From Streptomyces coacervatus (GTDB taxonomy: Bacteria; Actinomycetota; Actinomycetes; Streptomycetales; Streptomycetaceae): 64,000 nucleotides of DNA. The notes below the pieces were generated by a model. That model had not been told where the DNA came from. It was given only the letters and a program-made list of their open reading frames with translations, and searched no databases. Location: the NCBI RefSeq assembly GCF_029223485.1, contig NZ_JARHTP010000003.1:558001-622000 (forward strand). Reading direction: 5' to 3'. The position numbers and the translations under genes were made by a program. Shown here one piece after another: positions 44,788-53,277 of this stretch (its first letter is position 1; each line of letters starts with the position of its first letter).

Positions 44788-44810
44788 CCAGCCCGTCCGG
44801 CGTTTGAGGA
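44788..44810 (-). repeat. Dispersed intergenic repeat, family 2, copy 2
   Basis: Contains GCCCGTCCGGCGTTTGAGGA, the reverse complement of the 9110-9132 copy with one difference. The following G/C-rich tract (44820-44870) can fold and may terminate the convergent glnE. Confidence 0.6.
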
Positions 44811-44877
44811 CGAGGCCCCTTAAGGGCCGATCGGGGGTCTGGGGGCGGAGCCCCCAGGGGGCGTGCACCCCCACCGG

Positions 44878-47874
44878 CTACGCCCCGTAGAACAACACCT
44901 CAACCACCGCCCGAGCCCGCCGCGCCGTACGGCGATACGCATCGAGCATGTCCCCCACATGCCCGTCCCCGTACCCCAGGTACCGCCCCACCGCAGCCAG
45001 TTCACGCCCGTCCGACGGGAAGGTGTCCCCCGCCCGCCCCCGCACCAGCATCACGGCGTTGCGCACGCGGGTGGCCAGCACCCACGCCTCGTCCAGGATC
45101 GACGCGTCCTCGGTCGAGATCAGCTCGGCCGCGCAGGCCGCCGCCAGGGCCTCCCGGGTACGGGTCGTGCGCAGGCCCGGCTCGGCCCAGCCGTGCTGCA
45201 GCTGCAGCAGCTGCACGCTCCATTCGACGTCGGACAGGCCGCCGGGCCCGAGCTTGGTGTGCAGCTTGGGGTCGGCGCCGCGCGGCAGCCGCTCGGATTC
45301 CATGCGGGCCTTCAGGCGCCGGATCTCCCGTACGGCGTCGTCCCCGAGCCCCTCGGCCGGGTATCGCAGCGGATCGATCAGCTCGATGAAGGAGCGCCCC
45401 AGCTCCTCGTCCCCGGCGACCGGTTCGGCTCGCAGCAGCGCCTGCGACTCCCAGACCAGGGACCACCGGCGGTAATACGCCTCGTAAGACTTCAGTGTCC
45501 GTACGAGCGGCCCGGACTTGCCTTCCGGGCGCAGGTCCGCGTCGATCAGCAGCGGCGGGTCCGCGCTCGGGATCTGCAACAGGCGGCGCATCTCGGAGAC
45601 GACCCGGTTCGCGGCCTCCGAGGCCTCCTGTTCCGCCACGCCCTCCCGTGGCTCGTGCACGAAGAGGACGTCCGCGTCGGAGCCGTAGCCCAGCTCGTGG
45701 CCCCCGAAGCGGCCCATGCCGATGACCGCGAACCGGGTCGGGAGTGTGTCGCCCCAGCCCTCGCGCACCACCGCGCGCAGCGTCCCGGCGAGCGTCGCCG
45801 CCGTCAGGTCGGAGACCGCGCCGCCGACCAGGTCCACCAGCGCGCCCTGGTCGGCCTCGGCGGGCTGGGTCTCGGTGCCGTAGGAGCCGACGATGTCGGC
45901 GGCGGCCGTACGGAAGAGCTCGCGGCGGCGGACGCCTCGGGCAGCGGTGACCGCCTGCTGCGCGTTCCCGGCGCGGCCGACGGCGGCCATGATCTCCTGC
46001 TCCAGCTGGGGCCGCTCGCGCGGTTCCAGTCCCCCGCCGTCGCCGTCGCCGAGCAGCGCCACCGCTTCCGGGGCGCGCATCAGCAGGTCGGGGGCGAGGC
46101 GCCCGGCGGACAGCACGCGGGCGAGGTTCTCGGCCGCCGCGCCCTCGTCCCGCAGCAGCCGCAGATACCAGGGTGTCCTGCCGAGCGCGTCCGACACCTT
46201 GCGGAAGTTGAGCAGGCCGGCGTCCGGGTCGGCGGAGTCCGCGAACCAGCCCAGCAGGACGGGCAGCAGGGTCCGCTGGATGGCGGCTTTTCTGGTGACG
46301 CCGGAGGCCAGCGCCTCCAGGTGGCGCAGGGCGGCGGCCGGGTCGCCGTACCCGAGTGCGACCAGCCGCTCCCGGGCCGCCTCCGGGCTCAACCGGGCCT
46401 CGCCGGGGGCGAGTTGGGCGACCGCGTCGAGCAGCGGGCGGTAGAAGAGCTTCTCGTGCAGACGGCGTACGACGGCGGCGTGCCGGCGCCATTCGCGGTT
46501 CAGCTCGGCGACCGGGTCGGCGCGCAGGCCGAGTGAGCGCCCGATGCGGCGCTGGTCGGCCTCGTCCTCGGGGACGAGATGGGTGCGGCGCAGGCGGTAC
46601 AGCTGGATGCGGTGCTCCATGGACCGCAGGAACCGGTACGCCTCGTCGAGCTGCACGGCGTCGGTGCGCCCCACATACCCGCCCGCCGCCAGCTCGTGCA
46701 ACGCATCCAGGGTCGTGCCGCTGCGCAGCGCCGCGTCCGCCCTGCCGTGCACCAACTGCAGCAGCTGTACGGCGAATTCGACGTCCCGGAGGCCTCCGGG
46801 GCCGAGCTTCAGCTCGCGGTCGATCTCGGCGGCGGGGATGTTCTCGACGACCCGGCGGCGCATCTTCTGGACGTCGGCGACGAAGTTCTCGCGCTCGGCG
46901 GCCTTCCAGACGAGGGGTTCGAGGGCGGCGACGTACTCCTCGCCGAGCTCGATGTCGCCGGCCACCGGGCGGGCCTTGAGCAGCGCCTGGAACTCCCAGG
47001 TCTTGGCCCAGCGCTGGTAGTAGGCGAGGTGGCTGGAGAGCGTGCGCACCAGCGGGCCGTTTCTGCCCTCGGGGCGCAGATTGGCGTCGACGGGCCAGAT
47101 GGACCCCTCGACGGTGGTCTCCGAGCAGATCCGCATCATGTGCGAGGCGAGCCTGGTGGCGGACCTGATGGCCTTGCCCTCGTCGGCATTGTCGACGGCC
47201 TCGCCGACGAAGATCACATCGACGTCGGAGACGTAGTTGAGCTCATGGCCTCCGCACTTGCCCATCGCGATGACCGCGAGACGGCACAGCGTGGCGTCCT
47301 CGGGCGCGGCGGCGCGGGCGATGGCGAGGGCGGCGCGCAGGGTGGCGGTGGCCAGGTCGGCGAGCTCGGCGGCGGACTCGGCGAGGTCGGTGGTGCCGCA
47401 CACGTCGCGGGCGGCGATGGACAGCAGACAGCGCCGATAGGCCACGCGCAGGGAGACGGGATCGGTGGCCTCGGCCAGCCCCCGCTCGAACTCCTCCACC
47501 CCGGGATGCAGGTCCCGCGGCTCGTACGTGACCAGTGCCTCCCAGTCGCGCGGGTGCCGGGTCAGATGGTCGCCGAGCGCGGCGGAGGCGCCGAGTACGC
47601 CGAGCAGGCGGTCGCGCAGCGGCTTGGCCGCTATCAGCGTGTCGAGCAGCTCGCGGCGCGCGGTGGGCCCCGGCTGGGCCTCCAGGAGCCGTACCAGACC
47701 GAGCAGCGCCAGGTCCGGGTCGGCGGTGGCGCCCAGTGCGTCGAGCAGCACCGGGTCGTCGCGCACCGGCATGAGCTCCACGCTGTCCAGGAGCCGCTCG
47801 GCGGCCGAGGGATCGGTGAAGCCGTGCCGCAGCAGCCGCGTGAAGGTACTGCTCCTGCGCCCGGGCACCGTCAT
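44878..47874 (-). CDS. glnE: Bifunctional glutamine synthetase adenylyltransferase/deadenylase GlnE
   Basis: A 998-residue two-headed nucleotidyltransferase. The N-terminal half has LAVIAMGKCGGHELNYVSDV followed by DVIFVGE. The C-terminal half has the matching FAVIGMGRFGGHELGYGSDA followed by DVLFVHE. Each GG-x-E-x-x-Y-x-S-D-x-D set is a metal and nucleotide site. One half adds AMP to GlnA and the other removes it, in response to nitrogen status. Length is as in the family. The ATG at 47874 has GGGAGG upstream. The target glnA is not in the window; glnII is not a substrate. Divergent from the VOC gene. Confidence 0.96.
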   Translation of the reverse strand: MTVPGRRSSTFTRLLRHGFTDPSAAERLLDSVELMPVRDDPVLLDALGATADPDLALLGLVRLLEAQPGPTARRELLDTLIAAKPLRDRLLGVLGASAALGDHLTRHPRDWEALVTYEPRDLHPGVEEFERGLAEATDPVSLRVAYRRCLLSIAARDVCGTTDLAESAAELADLATATLRAALAIARAAAPEDATLCRLAVIAMGKCGGHELNYVSDVDVIFVGEAVDNADEGKAIRSATRLASHMMRICSETTVEGSIWPVDANLRPEGRNGPLVRTLSSHLAYYQRWAKTWEFQALLKARPVAGDIELGEEYVAALEPLVWKAAERENFVADVQKMRRRVVENIPAAEIDRELKLGPGGLRDVEFAVQLLQLVHGRADAALRSGTTLDALHELAAGGYVGRTDAVQLDEAYRFLRSMEHRIQLYRLRRTHLVPEDEADQRRIGRSLGLRADPVAELNREWRRHAAVVRRLHEKLFYRPLLDAVAQLAPGEARLSPEAARERLVALGYGDPAAALRHLEALASGVTRKAAIQRTLLPVLLGWFADSADPDAGLLNFRKVSDALGRTPWYLRLLRDEGAAAENLARVLSAGRLAPDLLMRAPEAVALLGDGDGGGLEPRERPQLEQEIMAAVGRAGNAQQAVTAARGVRRRELFRTAAADIVGSYGTETQPAEADQGALVDLVGGAVSDLTAATLAGTLRAVVREGWGDTLPTRFAVIGMGRFGGHELGYGSDADVLFVHEPREGVAEQEASEAANRVVSEMRRLLQIPSADPPLLIDADLRPEGKSGPLVRTLKSYEAYYRRWSLVWESQALLRAEPVAGDEELGRSFIELIDPLRYPAEGLGDDAVREIRRLKARMESERLPRGADPKLHTKLGPGGLSDVEWSVQLLQLQHGWAEPGLRTTRTREALAAACAAELISTEDASILDEAWVLATRVRNAVMLVRGRAGDTFPSDGRELAAVGRYLGYGDGHVGDMLDAYRRTARRARAVVEVLFYGA

Positions 47875-48025
47875 CCCCGTCCTCCCGTCGGATCAAGGTC
47901 GTATTGGCCCGAGCCTAACCGGAGACACTGACAGAAGCTCCGGGGCTGCTTTCGTCTTCTCGGTGGCGCACCGCACCGTTTTCGGCTTCGGTATGGGGGA
48001 GCCGTTCAGCCAGACACGATGGCGA

Positions 48026-48064
48026 TTCGCCCGACGTACGACAGATTTCGCCCTACGTACGACA
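48026..48064 (+). repeat. 21-bp-spaced direct repeat upstream of the VOC gene
   Basis: TTCGCCCGACGTACGACA (48026) and TTCGCCCTACGTACGACA (48047) match at 17 of 18 bases and start exactly 21 bases apart, two helical turns. Each contains the self-complementary CGTACG. The pair ends 14 bases before the start codon and could bind a regulator cooperatively. Confidence 0.65.
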
Positions 48065-48078
48065 CAAGGAGTCGTTCC

Positions 48079-48519
48079 ATGGACATGAGCCTCGAAGTGA
48101 TCCTGCTGCCGGTCTCCGATGTGGACCGGGCCAAGGAGTTCTACCGGGACAAGGTCGGCTTCCATGTGGACCTCGACGGCGAGGTCATGGAGGGCGTACG
48201 GATCGTGCAGCTCACCCCGCCCGGCTCCGGGTGTTCGATCGCGCTCGTCGACGGGCTGCAGGTGCCGACGGGAACGCCGCAGCCGGGGACGTACCACGGG
48301 ATGCAGCTGTGCGTGACGGACGCGAAGGCGGCCTACGACGAGCTGACGGCGCGGGGGCTCGAGGTCAGCGAGCCGCAGCAGTTCGCGCCGCAGGACGGCG
48401 CCACCTTCATGTACTTCAAGGACCCGGACGGCAACGGCTGGGCGATCCAGGAGTACCGGCGCCGGGAGACGGAGCCGCTGCACAAGGTGCTGGCCGACCT
48501 GGCGGCCCAACAGCAGTAG
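48079..48519 (+). CDS. VOC-family (glyoxalase/bleomycin-resistance-like) protein
   Basis: A 146-residue two-module vicinal-oxygen-chelate protein. The first beta-alpha-beta module begins VILLPVSDVDRAKEFYRDKV. Likely metal-ligand regions are HGMQLCV in the second module and the C-terminal GWAIQEYRR. Members include glyoxalase I, dioxygenases and drug-sequestering proteins; the substrate is not evident. AAGGAG lies nine bases before ATG 48079. Confidence 0.85.
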   Translation: MDMSLEVILLPVSDVDRAKEFYRDKVGFHVDLDGEVMEGVRIVQLTPPGSGCSIALVDGLQVPTGTPQPGTYHGMQLCVTDAKAAYDELTARGLEVSEPQQFAPQDGATFMYFKDPDGNGWAIQEYRRRETEPLHKVLADLAAQQQ

Positions 48520-48674
48520 TCACCGGAGCCGCCGGAGCCACCGATTGAGAGCCGGGTAATAGTTCATCCGATCTTCACCGTCCGGGTTGGGTGGGGTGGG
48601 ACGCGGGAGTACCTTGACGTGTGCATGCTCTGTCCGCACCGCCGCCCCCGTCCTTCCCCCCACCGGAGGTTGAT

Positions 48675-49580
48675 GTGCCCGGCAGCAGTACTTCCCGTGC
48701 TGGCCGTTCAAGGTATCGCCGCAGCAGTACGGCGGCCGCGTCCGCGCTCGCCTTCACCGCGGCGGCCGTCGGTCTGTGGACCGGCCTCGGCGGCTCCTCG
48801 TCCGCCGCCTCCGGGGTGCCGACCCCGGACCATGTGGTCGTCGTGGTCATGGAGAACCACGCGTACGGCCAGGTGATCGGCTCGTCCAGCGCCCCGTACA
48901 TCAACTCGCTCAAGACCGGCGGCGCGAGCCTGACCGCGTCATACGCGGAAACCCACCCGAGCCAGCCCAACTACTACGCGCTGTTCTCGGGCTCCACCCA
49001 GGGCGTCACCGACGACAGCTGTGTCACCCCGGGCTTCTCCTCGGCCGCCAACCTCGGCTCCGAGCTCCTCGACGCCGGCCGGACCTGGGCCAGCTACAAC
49101 GAGTCGCTGCCCAGCGAGGGCGACACGACCTGCAGCAGCGGCGACTACGCGCAGAAGCACAACCCGTGGTTCGGCTTCAGCAACGTACCGACGTCGTCCG
49201 CGAAGACCTTCGACGACTTCCCGACCGACTACTCCACCCTCCCCGACGTCTCCTTCGTCACCCCCGACCTGTGCAGCGACATGCACGACTGCTCGGTGTC
49301 GACCGGCGACACCTGGATCAAGAACAACCTCGGCGCCTACGCCACCTGGGCGTCCACCCACAACAGCCTCCTCGTCATCACCTTCGACGAGGACAACCGA
49401 CTGTCCGGCAACCGCATCCCGACGGTCCTGTACGGCCAGCCGGTGACGGCAGGCTCCACCAGCTCCACCACGTACGACCACTACGACCTGCTCCGCACCC
49501 TGGAGGACTCCCAGGGCCTGACGTCCCACGCGGGCAACGCGGCCTCGGCGTCCGACATCACGGGGATCTGGGCCTCCTGA
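48675..49580 (+). CDS. Secreted phosphoesterase/acid phosphatase (PF04185-like)
   Basis: A 301-residue exported protein. The N-terminus is a signal peptide of about 45 residues. The mature part has the family's VVVVMENHAYGQVIGSS near the start, then THPSQPNYYALFSGST, SFVTPDLCSDMHDCS and ITFDEDN near the C-terminus. These metal-ligand motifs mark the phosphatase/phospholipase-C-like superfamily. Cysteines are probably disulfide-bonded outside the cell. GTG 48675 has GGAGG six bases upstream. Substrate unknown: a phosphate-scavenging role is plausible. Confidence 0.85.
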   Translation: MPGSSTSRAGRSRYRRSSTAAASALAFTAAAVGLWTGLGGSSSAASGVPTPDHVVVVVMENHAYGQVIGSSSAPYINSLKTGGASLTASYAETHPSQPNYYALFSGSTQGVTDDSCVTPGFSSAANLGSELLDAGRTWASYNESLPSEGDTTCSSGDYAQKHNPWFGFSNVPTSSAKTFDDFPTDYSTLPDVSFVTPDLCSDMHDCSVSTGDTWIKNNLGAYATWASTHNSLLVITFDEDNRLSGNRIPTVLYGQPVTAGSTSSTTYDHYDLLRTLEDSQGLTSHAGNAASASDITGIWAS

Positions 49581-49590
49581 GACGGACGTG

Positions 49591-49622
49591 GCGCCGCCCG
49601 GCTCGCCGTGGCCGGGCGGCGC
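49591..49622 (+). terminator. Terminator of the phosphoesterase gene
   Basis: GCGCCGCCCGG pairs with CCGGGCGGCGC around a ten-base loop, eleven bases after the stop. No T tail, as is common in Streptomyces. Confidence 0.7.
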
Positions 49623-49734
49623 GGCGGCGTCGGTGGGCCTGCTGCCCGGGAGAACGTCCCGTGACCGTACGCAACCGCATCCCCGGTCCACGGGCCGACG
49701 CCCTCCGTCATCACCCGAGGACGCCGTGATGCGC

Positions 49735-50169
49735 CTACAGATCGTCGGGCAGAAGCCGGAACGCCGCGTGTGAGGTGAGGGGGCGGATGGCTCGGAAGTC
49801 CTTCCGGTCGAGACTGAGGACGGTATCCGTGGCGTATTCGCGGGCCAGGACGGTGATGACCGAGTCAGTCAGATCCAACGCGAGGTCCCGGTACCGGCGC
49901 TGGACGAGGCGTGCGTCCGCGAGGACGTCCGCATTCGCGTCGCCGAGTAGATAGCGTCCGGTGCGCGCCTGTGTCACGAGCTGATCCATGACCAGCCCGG
50001 CGGGGTCCTTGCCGAAGCGGCCACTGAGCAGATGGTCGAGTTCGGCGAGGACAAGCTGTGGGATGACGAGCAGGCCCGCGATGTCCATGACCTGACGGGC
50101 GGCTTCATGCTCGGGACAACTGCGATCGACGGAAGCGATGATGCCCGAGGTGTCGGCGATGACGATCAC
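49735..50169 (-). CDS. vapC: PIN-domain toxin (VapC-type ribonuclease)
   Basis: A 144-residue PIN-domain protein. The acidic active-site residues are D6 in VIADTSG, E43 in LVLAELDHLL, and D99/D102 in LALDLTDSVITV. The family cleaves RNA, often tRNA, until neutralised by its antitoxin. The start is GTG at 50169, directly after the antitoxin's TAA with no gap, so translation is coupled and toxin synthesis depends on antitoxin translation. Last gene of the two-gene unit. Confidence 0.9.
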   Translation of the reverse strand: MIVIADTSGIIASVDRSCPEHEAARQVMDIAGLLVIPQLVLAELDHLLSGRFGKDPAGLVMDQLVTQARTGRYLLGDANADVLADARLVQRRYRDLALDLTDSVITVLAREYATDTVLSLDRKDFRAIRPLTSHAAFRLLPDDL

Positions 50170-50421
50170 TTACGAGGCCCGGCCCCAGTCCCCGAAACCG
50201 GTGTCTCGCAGTATGTCGTCGGACCGCTCCGCGAAGGAAGGATCACCGCTGTCGAGGACGGGAAGGCCGGCGGGCTCGTCCCACACGCGGTTGCGCGTGA
50301 TCGCGAGACGGACGCCTTCGCGGATCAGCTCGGCCTCGCTGATGCCCTTGCGCGAGGCTGTCGCCTTGAGGTCGCGGAGATCCTCGTCTTCGAGGTAGAC
50401 CGTCGTTCGTTTCAGGCTCAT
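50170..50421 (-). CDS. vapB: VapB-type ribbon-helix-helix antitoxin
   Basis: An 83-residue protein. The N-terminal KRTTVYLEDEDLRDLKATAS with AELIREGVR is a ribbon-helix-helix DNA-binding domain; the acidic C-terminal tail should wrap the toxin. The ATG at 50421 lies one base from a 9-bp inverted repeat, suggesting leaderless or nearly leaderless mRNA and autorepression. Precedes vapC without a gap. Confidence 0.88.
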   Translation of the reverse strand: MSLKRTTVYLEDEDLRDLKATASRKGISEAELIREGVRLAITRNRVWDEPAGLPVLDSGDPSFAERSDDILRDTGFGDWGRAS

Positions 50422-50422
50422 A

Positions 50423-50448
50423 GACGTATGGTACCTATGCCATACGTC
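50423..50448. promoter_or_regulatory. Inverted-repeat operator between two antitoxin genes
   Basis: GACGTATGG and CCATACGTC form a perfect 9-bp inverted repeat with an 8-base spacer, TACCTATG. It lies immediately upstream of vapB and within the 80-bp gap to the divergent orphan antitoxin, so it may control both. Confidence 0.75.
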
Positions 50449-50501
50449 GAACGCCCTTACCGCGCCGGTGGCCGGTGGTACAGGTCCCGTACCTTGGAGA
50501 T

Positions 50502-50726
50502 GTGGCCCTGAAGCGCACCACCGTCTACGCCGACGACAACGACCTCGCCCTCATCAAAGCCGCCGCCGCCCGCCTGGGCGCCTCCGAGGCCGAGATGATC
50601 CGCGAGGGCATTCACCGCATCGCCCTGGCGCACCGGATCTGGGACAAGCCGTTCGTCTCCGACGAGGAGACGTTCGACCTCGGTGGGCCGGTCGCCGAGG
50701 ACGACGTCCGGACGGCGGTGTCCTAG
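50502..50726 (+). CDS. Orphan VapB-like ribbon-helix-helix antitoxin
   Basis: A 74-residue protein (VALKRTTVYADDNDLALIKA, then EAEMIREGIHRIALAHRIW) clearly related to the divergent VapB but with a different tail. No toxin gene follows; the next 155 bases have no PIN-like sequence and then glnA2 ends. It may be a leftover, or could cross-regulate vapBC through the shared operator. GTG 50502 with TTGGAG upstream is the likely start. Confidence 0.75.
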   Translation: MALKRTTVYADDNDLALIKAAAARLGASEAEMIREGIHRIALAHRIWDKPFVSDEETFDLGGPVAEDDVRTAVS

Positions 50727-50814
50727 GGCTACGCGGCGCGAGAACGCACCGCACCCGTTCCGACCCCGACCACCAGGCCGCCAAGAAGGCGGTCGACCAG
50801 TGCGGCGACGCGAT

Positions 50815-50843
50815 GGGGCTGACGGTCTGTGACCGTCAGCCCC
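50815..50843. terminator. Hairpin between orphan antitoxin and glnA2
   Basis: GGGGCTGACGGT and ACCGTCAGCCCC form a perfect 12-bp stem with a CTGTG loop. Placed 39 bases beyond the glnA2 stop, it should terminate glnA2 and may also act on the convergent antitoxin gene. Confidence 0.82.
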
Positions 50844-50881
50844 ACTCGTTCGAACAGCAGGAAACCCGCTTCGACCTGCCC

Positions 50882-52243
50882 TTACAGCACCGGCAGATTC
50901 TTCCGCAGCTCAAACGCCGTGACCTCGCTGCGGTACTCCTCCCACTCCTGTCGCTTGTTGCGCAGGAAGAAGTCGAAGACATGCTCGCCCAGGGTGTCGG
51001 CGACCAGGTCGCTGCGCTCCATCAGGGTCAGGGCCTCGCCGAGGTTCTGCGGGAGGGGCTCGATGCCCATCGCGCGGCGCTCCGCGTCCGAGAGGGCCCA
51101 GACGTCGTCCTCGGCGCCCGGCGGGAGTTCGTAGCCCTCCTCGATGCCCTTCAGGCCGGCGGCGAGGAGGACGGCGTAGGCCAGGTAGGGGTTGGCGCCC
51201 GAGTCGAGCGAGCGGACCTCGACCCGTGCGGAGCCCGTCTTGCCGGGCTTGTACATCGGGACGCGGACCAGGGCCGAGCGGTTGTTGTGGCCCCAGCAGA
51301 TGTAGGACGGGGCCTCGCCGCCGGCTCCCGCCGTGCGCTCCGAGCCGCCCCAGATGCGCTTGTAGGAGTTGACCCACTGGTTGGTGACCGCCGAGGTCTC
51401 CGCCGCGTGCTTCAGCAGGCCCGCGATGAAGGAGCGGCCGACCTTGGAGAGCTGGTACTCCGAGCCGGACTCGTAGAACGCGTTACGGTCGCCTTCGAAG
51501 AGGGACAGGTGCGTGTGCATGCCGCTGCCGGGGTGCTCGGAGAACGGCTTCGGCATGAAGGTGGCCTGGACGCCCTGCTCCAGCGCCACCTGCTTCATGA
51601 CCAGGCGGAACGTCATGATGTTGTCCGCCGTGGAGAGCGCGTCGGCGTAGCGGAGGTCGATCTCCTGCTGGCCCGGGGCGCCCTCGTGGTGGGAGAACTC
51701 GACCGAGATGCCCATCGACTCCAGCATGGTGATCGCCTGACGGCGGAAGTCCATGCCGATGTTCTGGGGGGTGTGGTCGAAGTAGCCCGAGTTGTCGGCG
51801 GGCGTCGGGCGGGTGCCGTCCAGCGGGCGGTCCTTCAGGAGGAAGAACTCGATCTCCGGGTGGGTGTAGAAGGTGAAGCCCAGGTCGGAGCCGCGGGTCA
51901 GGGCGCGCTTGAGGACGTAGCGCGGGTCGGCGAAGGACGGGGAGCCGTCCGGCATGAGGATGTCGCAGAACATGCGGGCGGTGCCGGGGGCCTCGGCGCG
52001 CCAGGGCAGGATCTGGAAGGTCGAGGGGTCCGGCTTGGCGATCATGTCGGACTCGTAGACCCGGGCGAAGCCCTCGATGGCCGAGCCGTCGAAGCCGATG
52101 CCCTCGTCGAAGGCCTGCTCCAGCTCGGCCGGGGCCACGGCGACGGACTTGAGGAAGCCCAGCACGTCCGTGAACCACAGCCGTACGAACCGGATGTCGC
52201 GCTCCTCCAGTGTCCGGAGCACGAACTCCTGCTGCTTGTCCAT
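50882..52243 (-). CDS. glnA2: GlnA2, glutamine-synthetase-like enzyme (gamma-glutamylpolyamine synthetase)
   Basis: A 453-residue type I glutamine-synthetase fold. Landmarks are GFDGSAIEGFARVYESDM, THPEIEFFLLKDRPL, SHHEGAPGQQEIDLRYADAL, PGSGMHTHLSLFEG and YKRIWGGSERTAGAGGEAPS. Sequence and length fit S. coelicolor GlnA2, which is reported to glutamylate polyamines rather than make glutamine. A GYELPPGAED loop stands where adenylylated GlnA has its NLYDLPPE motif, so control by GlnE is doubtful. ATG 52243 has GGGGAAG at good spacing and gives 453 residues; ATG 52258 would add five. Confidence 0.9.
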   Translation of the reverse strand: MDKQQEFVLRTLEERDIRFVRLWFTDVLGFLKSVAVAPAELEQAFDEGIGFDGSAIEGFARVYESDMIAKPDPSTFQILPWRAEAPGTARMFCDILMPDGSPSFADPRYVLKRALTRGSDLGFTFYTHPEIEFFLLKDRPLDGTRPTPADNSGYFDHTPQNIGMDFRRQAITMLESMGISVEFSHHEGAPGQQEIDLRYADALSTADNIMTFRLVMKQVALEQGVQATFMPKPFSEHPGSGMHTHLSLFEGDRNAFYESGSEYQLSKVGRSFIAGLLKHAAETSAVTNQWVNSYKRIWGGSERTAGAGGEAPSYICWGHNNRSALVRVPMYKPGKTGSARVEVRSLDSGANPYLAYAVLLAAGLKGIEEGYELPPGAEDDVWALSDAERRAMGIEPLPQNLGEALTLMERSDLVADTLGEHVFDFFLRNKRQEWEEYRSEVTAFELRKNLPVL

Positions 52244-52598
52244 CTTCCGCTTCCCCATCCTTGCTGGTCAGGCCGCCTGTTCCCGGTCCCACAGGAGGCG
52301 GTCGGGCACCTGAGCATCACACCACAACAGCATTTCGTGCGCGTTGCCGACCATGATCGGGCGGCCGACTCCGGTCCGAACGCCTCACCAACAGCGGGTG
52401 TACTGCTCACCGCCCATCTTGCCTGCTCGGACCGACATTCGTAATGGGAGGCCGGGCGGAAGGTGACGCGCGCCTGTGCCGGGCCCGGCTTTCCCGTGCC
52501 CCGTCTGCAAAACGTCACTGGTCTCCCACTACGATCAGGCGACCCGATCGACACTTTTTCGCCCACCCCCCACCCGATTCCCCCAGAAGGACACTGCG
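52244..52598. other. Divergent intergenic region, glnA2 / DUF3105 gene
   Basis: 355 bases without a convincing gene. It must hold both promoters. TACGAT at 52530-52535 is a possible -10 for the rightward gene, and GAAGGA at about 52586 is its ribosome site. No clear GlnR-type spacing was found here. Confidence 0.5.
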
Positions 52599-53276
52599 AT
52601 GGCCTCCGCCAAGAAGAGCAGCAGCAGCGCGGCGCGCAAGGCGCGAATAGAGGAGATGCGGCGTGCCGAGAAGGCCCGCGAGCGCCGCGGCCGGATCCTG
52701 ACGATCGGCGCGAGCGTGCTGGTCGTCGCCGGCCTGGTGGTCGGCGGGGTCTTCGTCGTGAAGTCGCAGGACAGCAAGAAGAACGACACGGCGAGCGACT
52801 CGACCTCCTCGGGCGACGGCCCGGGGCACTTCGTCACCGGCAAGGACGGTGTGCGGACCTGGACGGGCAAGCTGTCCCGCACCCATGTCGCCGGGACCGT
52901 GAAGTACCCGATGCACCCGCCGGTCGGCGGCAACCACAACCAGATCTGGCTGAACTGCAACGGCAACGTCTACACCAAGGCCGTGCACGACGAGAACGCC
53001 GTGCACGCGCTGGAGCACGGCGCCGTCTGGGTGACGTACACCGACAAGGCCAAGAAGTCCGATGTGGACACGCTGGCGGCGAAGGTGAAGCAGACGCCGT
53101 ACTCGCTGATGAGCCCGTACACGAACCAGACCTCCCCGATCGAGCTGTCGGCCTGGGGGCACCAGCTGAGCGTGACGAGCGCCGACGACCCGAAGGTCGC
53201 CAAGTTCTTCGAGACGTATGTGCAGGGCAAGCAGACCCCCGAGCCGGGCGCCTCGTGCACCGGCGGGACGATGTGA
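52599..53276 (+). CDS. Membrane-anchored DUF3105 protein
   Basis: A 225-residue protein. A charged cytoplasmic N-terminus (residues 1-31) precedes one membrane helix (about 33-54), then an extracytoplasmic DUF3105 domain. This domain has VKYPMHPPVGGNHNQIW and VHALEHGAVWVTY, rich in His, plus cysteines in LNCNGN and ASCTGG. The His pattern hints at metal binding, perhaps copper, but the family is uncharacterised. The DUF305 gene starts one base after its stop, so the two are co-translated and probably work together. Confidence 0.85.
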   Translation: MASAKKSSSSAARKARIEEMRRAEKARERRGRILTIGASVLVVAGLVVGGVFVVKSQDSKKNDTASDSTSSGDGPGHFVTGKDGVRTWTGKLSRTHVAGTVKYPMHPPVGGNHNQIWLNCNGNVYTKAVHDENAVHALEHGAVWVTYTDKAKKSDVDTLAAKVKQTPYSLMSPYTNQTSPIELSAWGHQLSVTSADDPKVAKFFETYVQGKQTPEPGASCTGGTM

Positions 53277-53277
53277 C

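Noticed and set aside
48621..48674. GTG 48621 as the start of the secreted phosphoesterase
   Set aside because: It would put a Pro-rich segment before the signal peptide; GTG 48675 has GGAGG at correct spacing.
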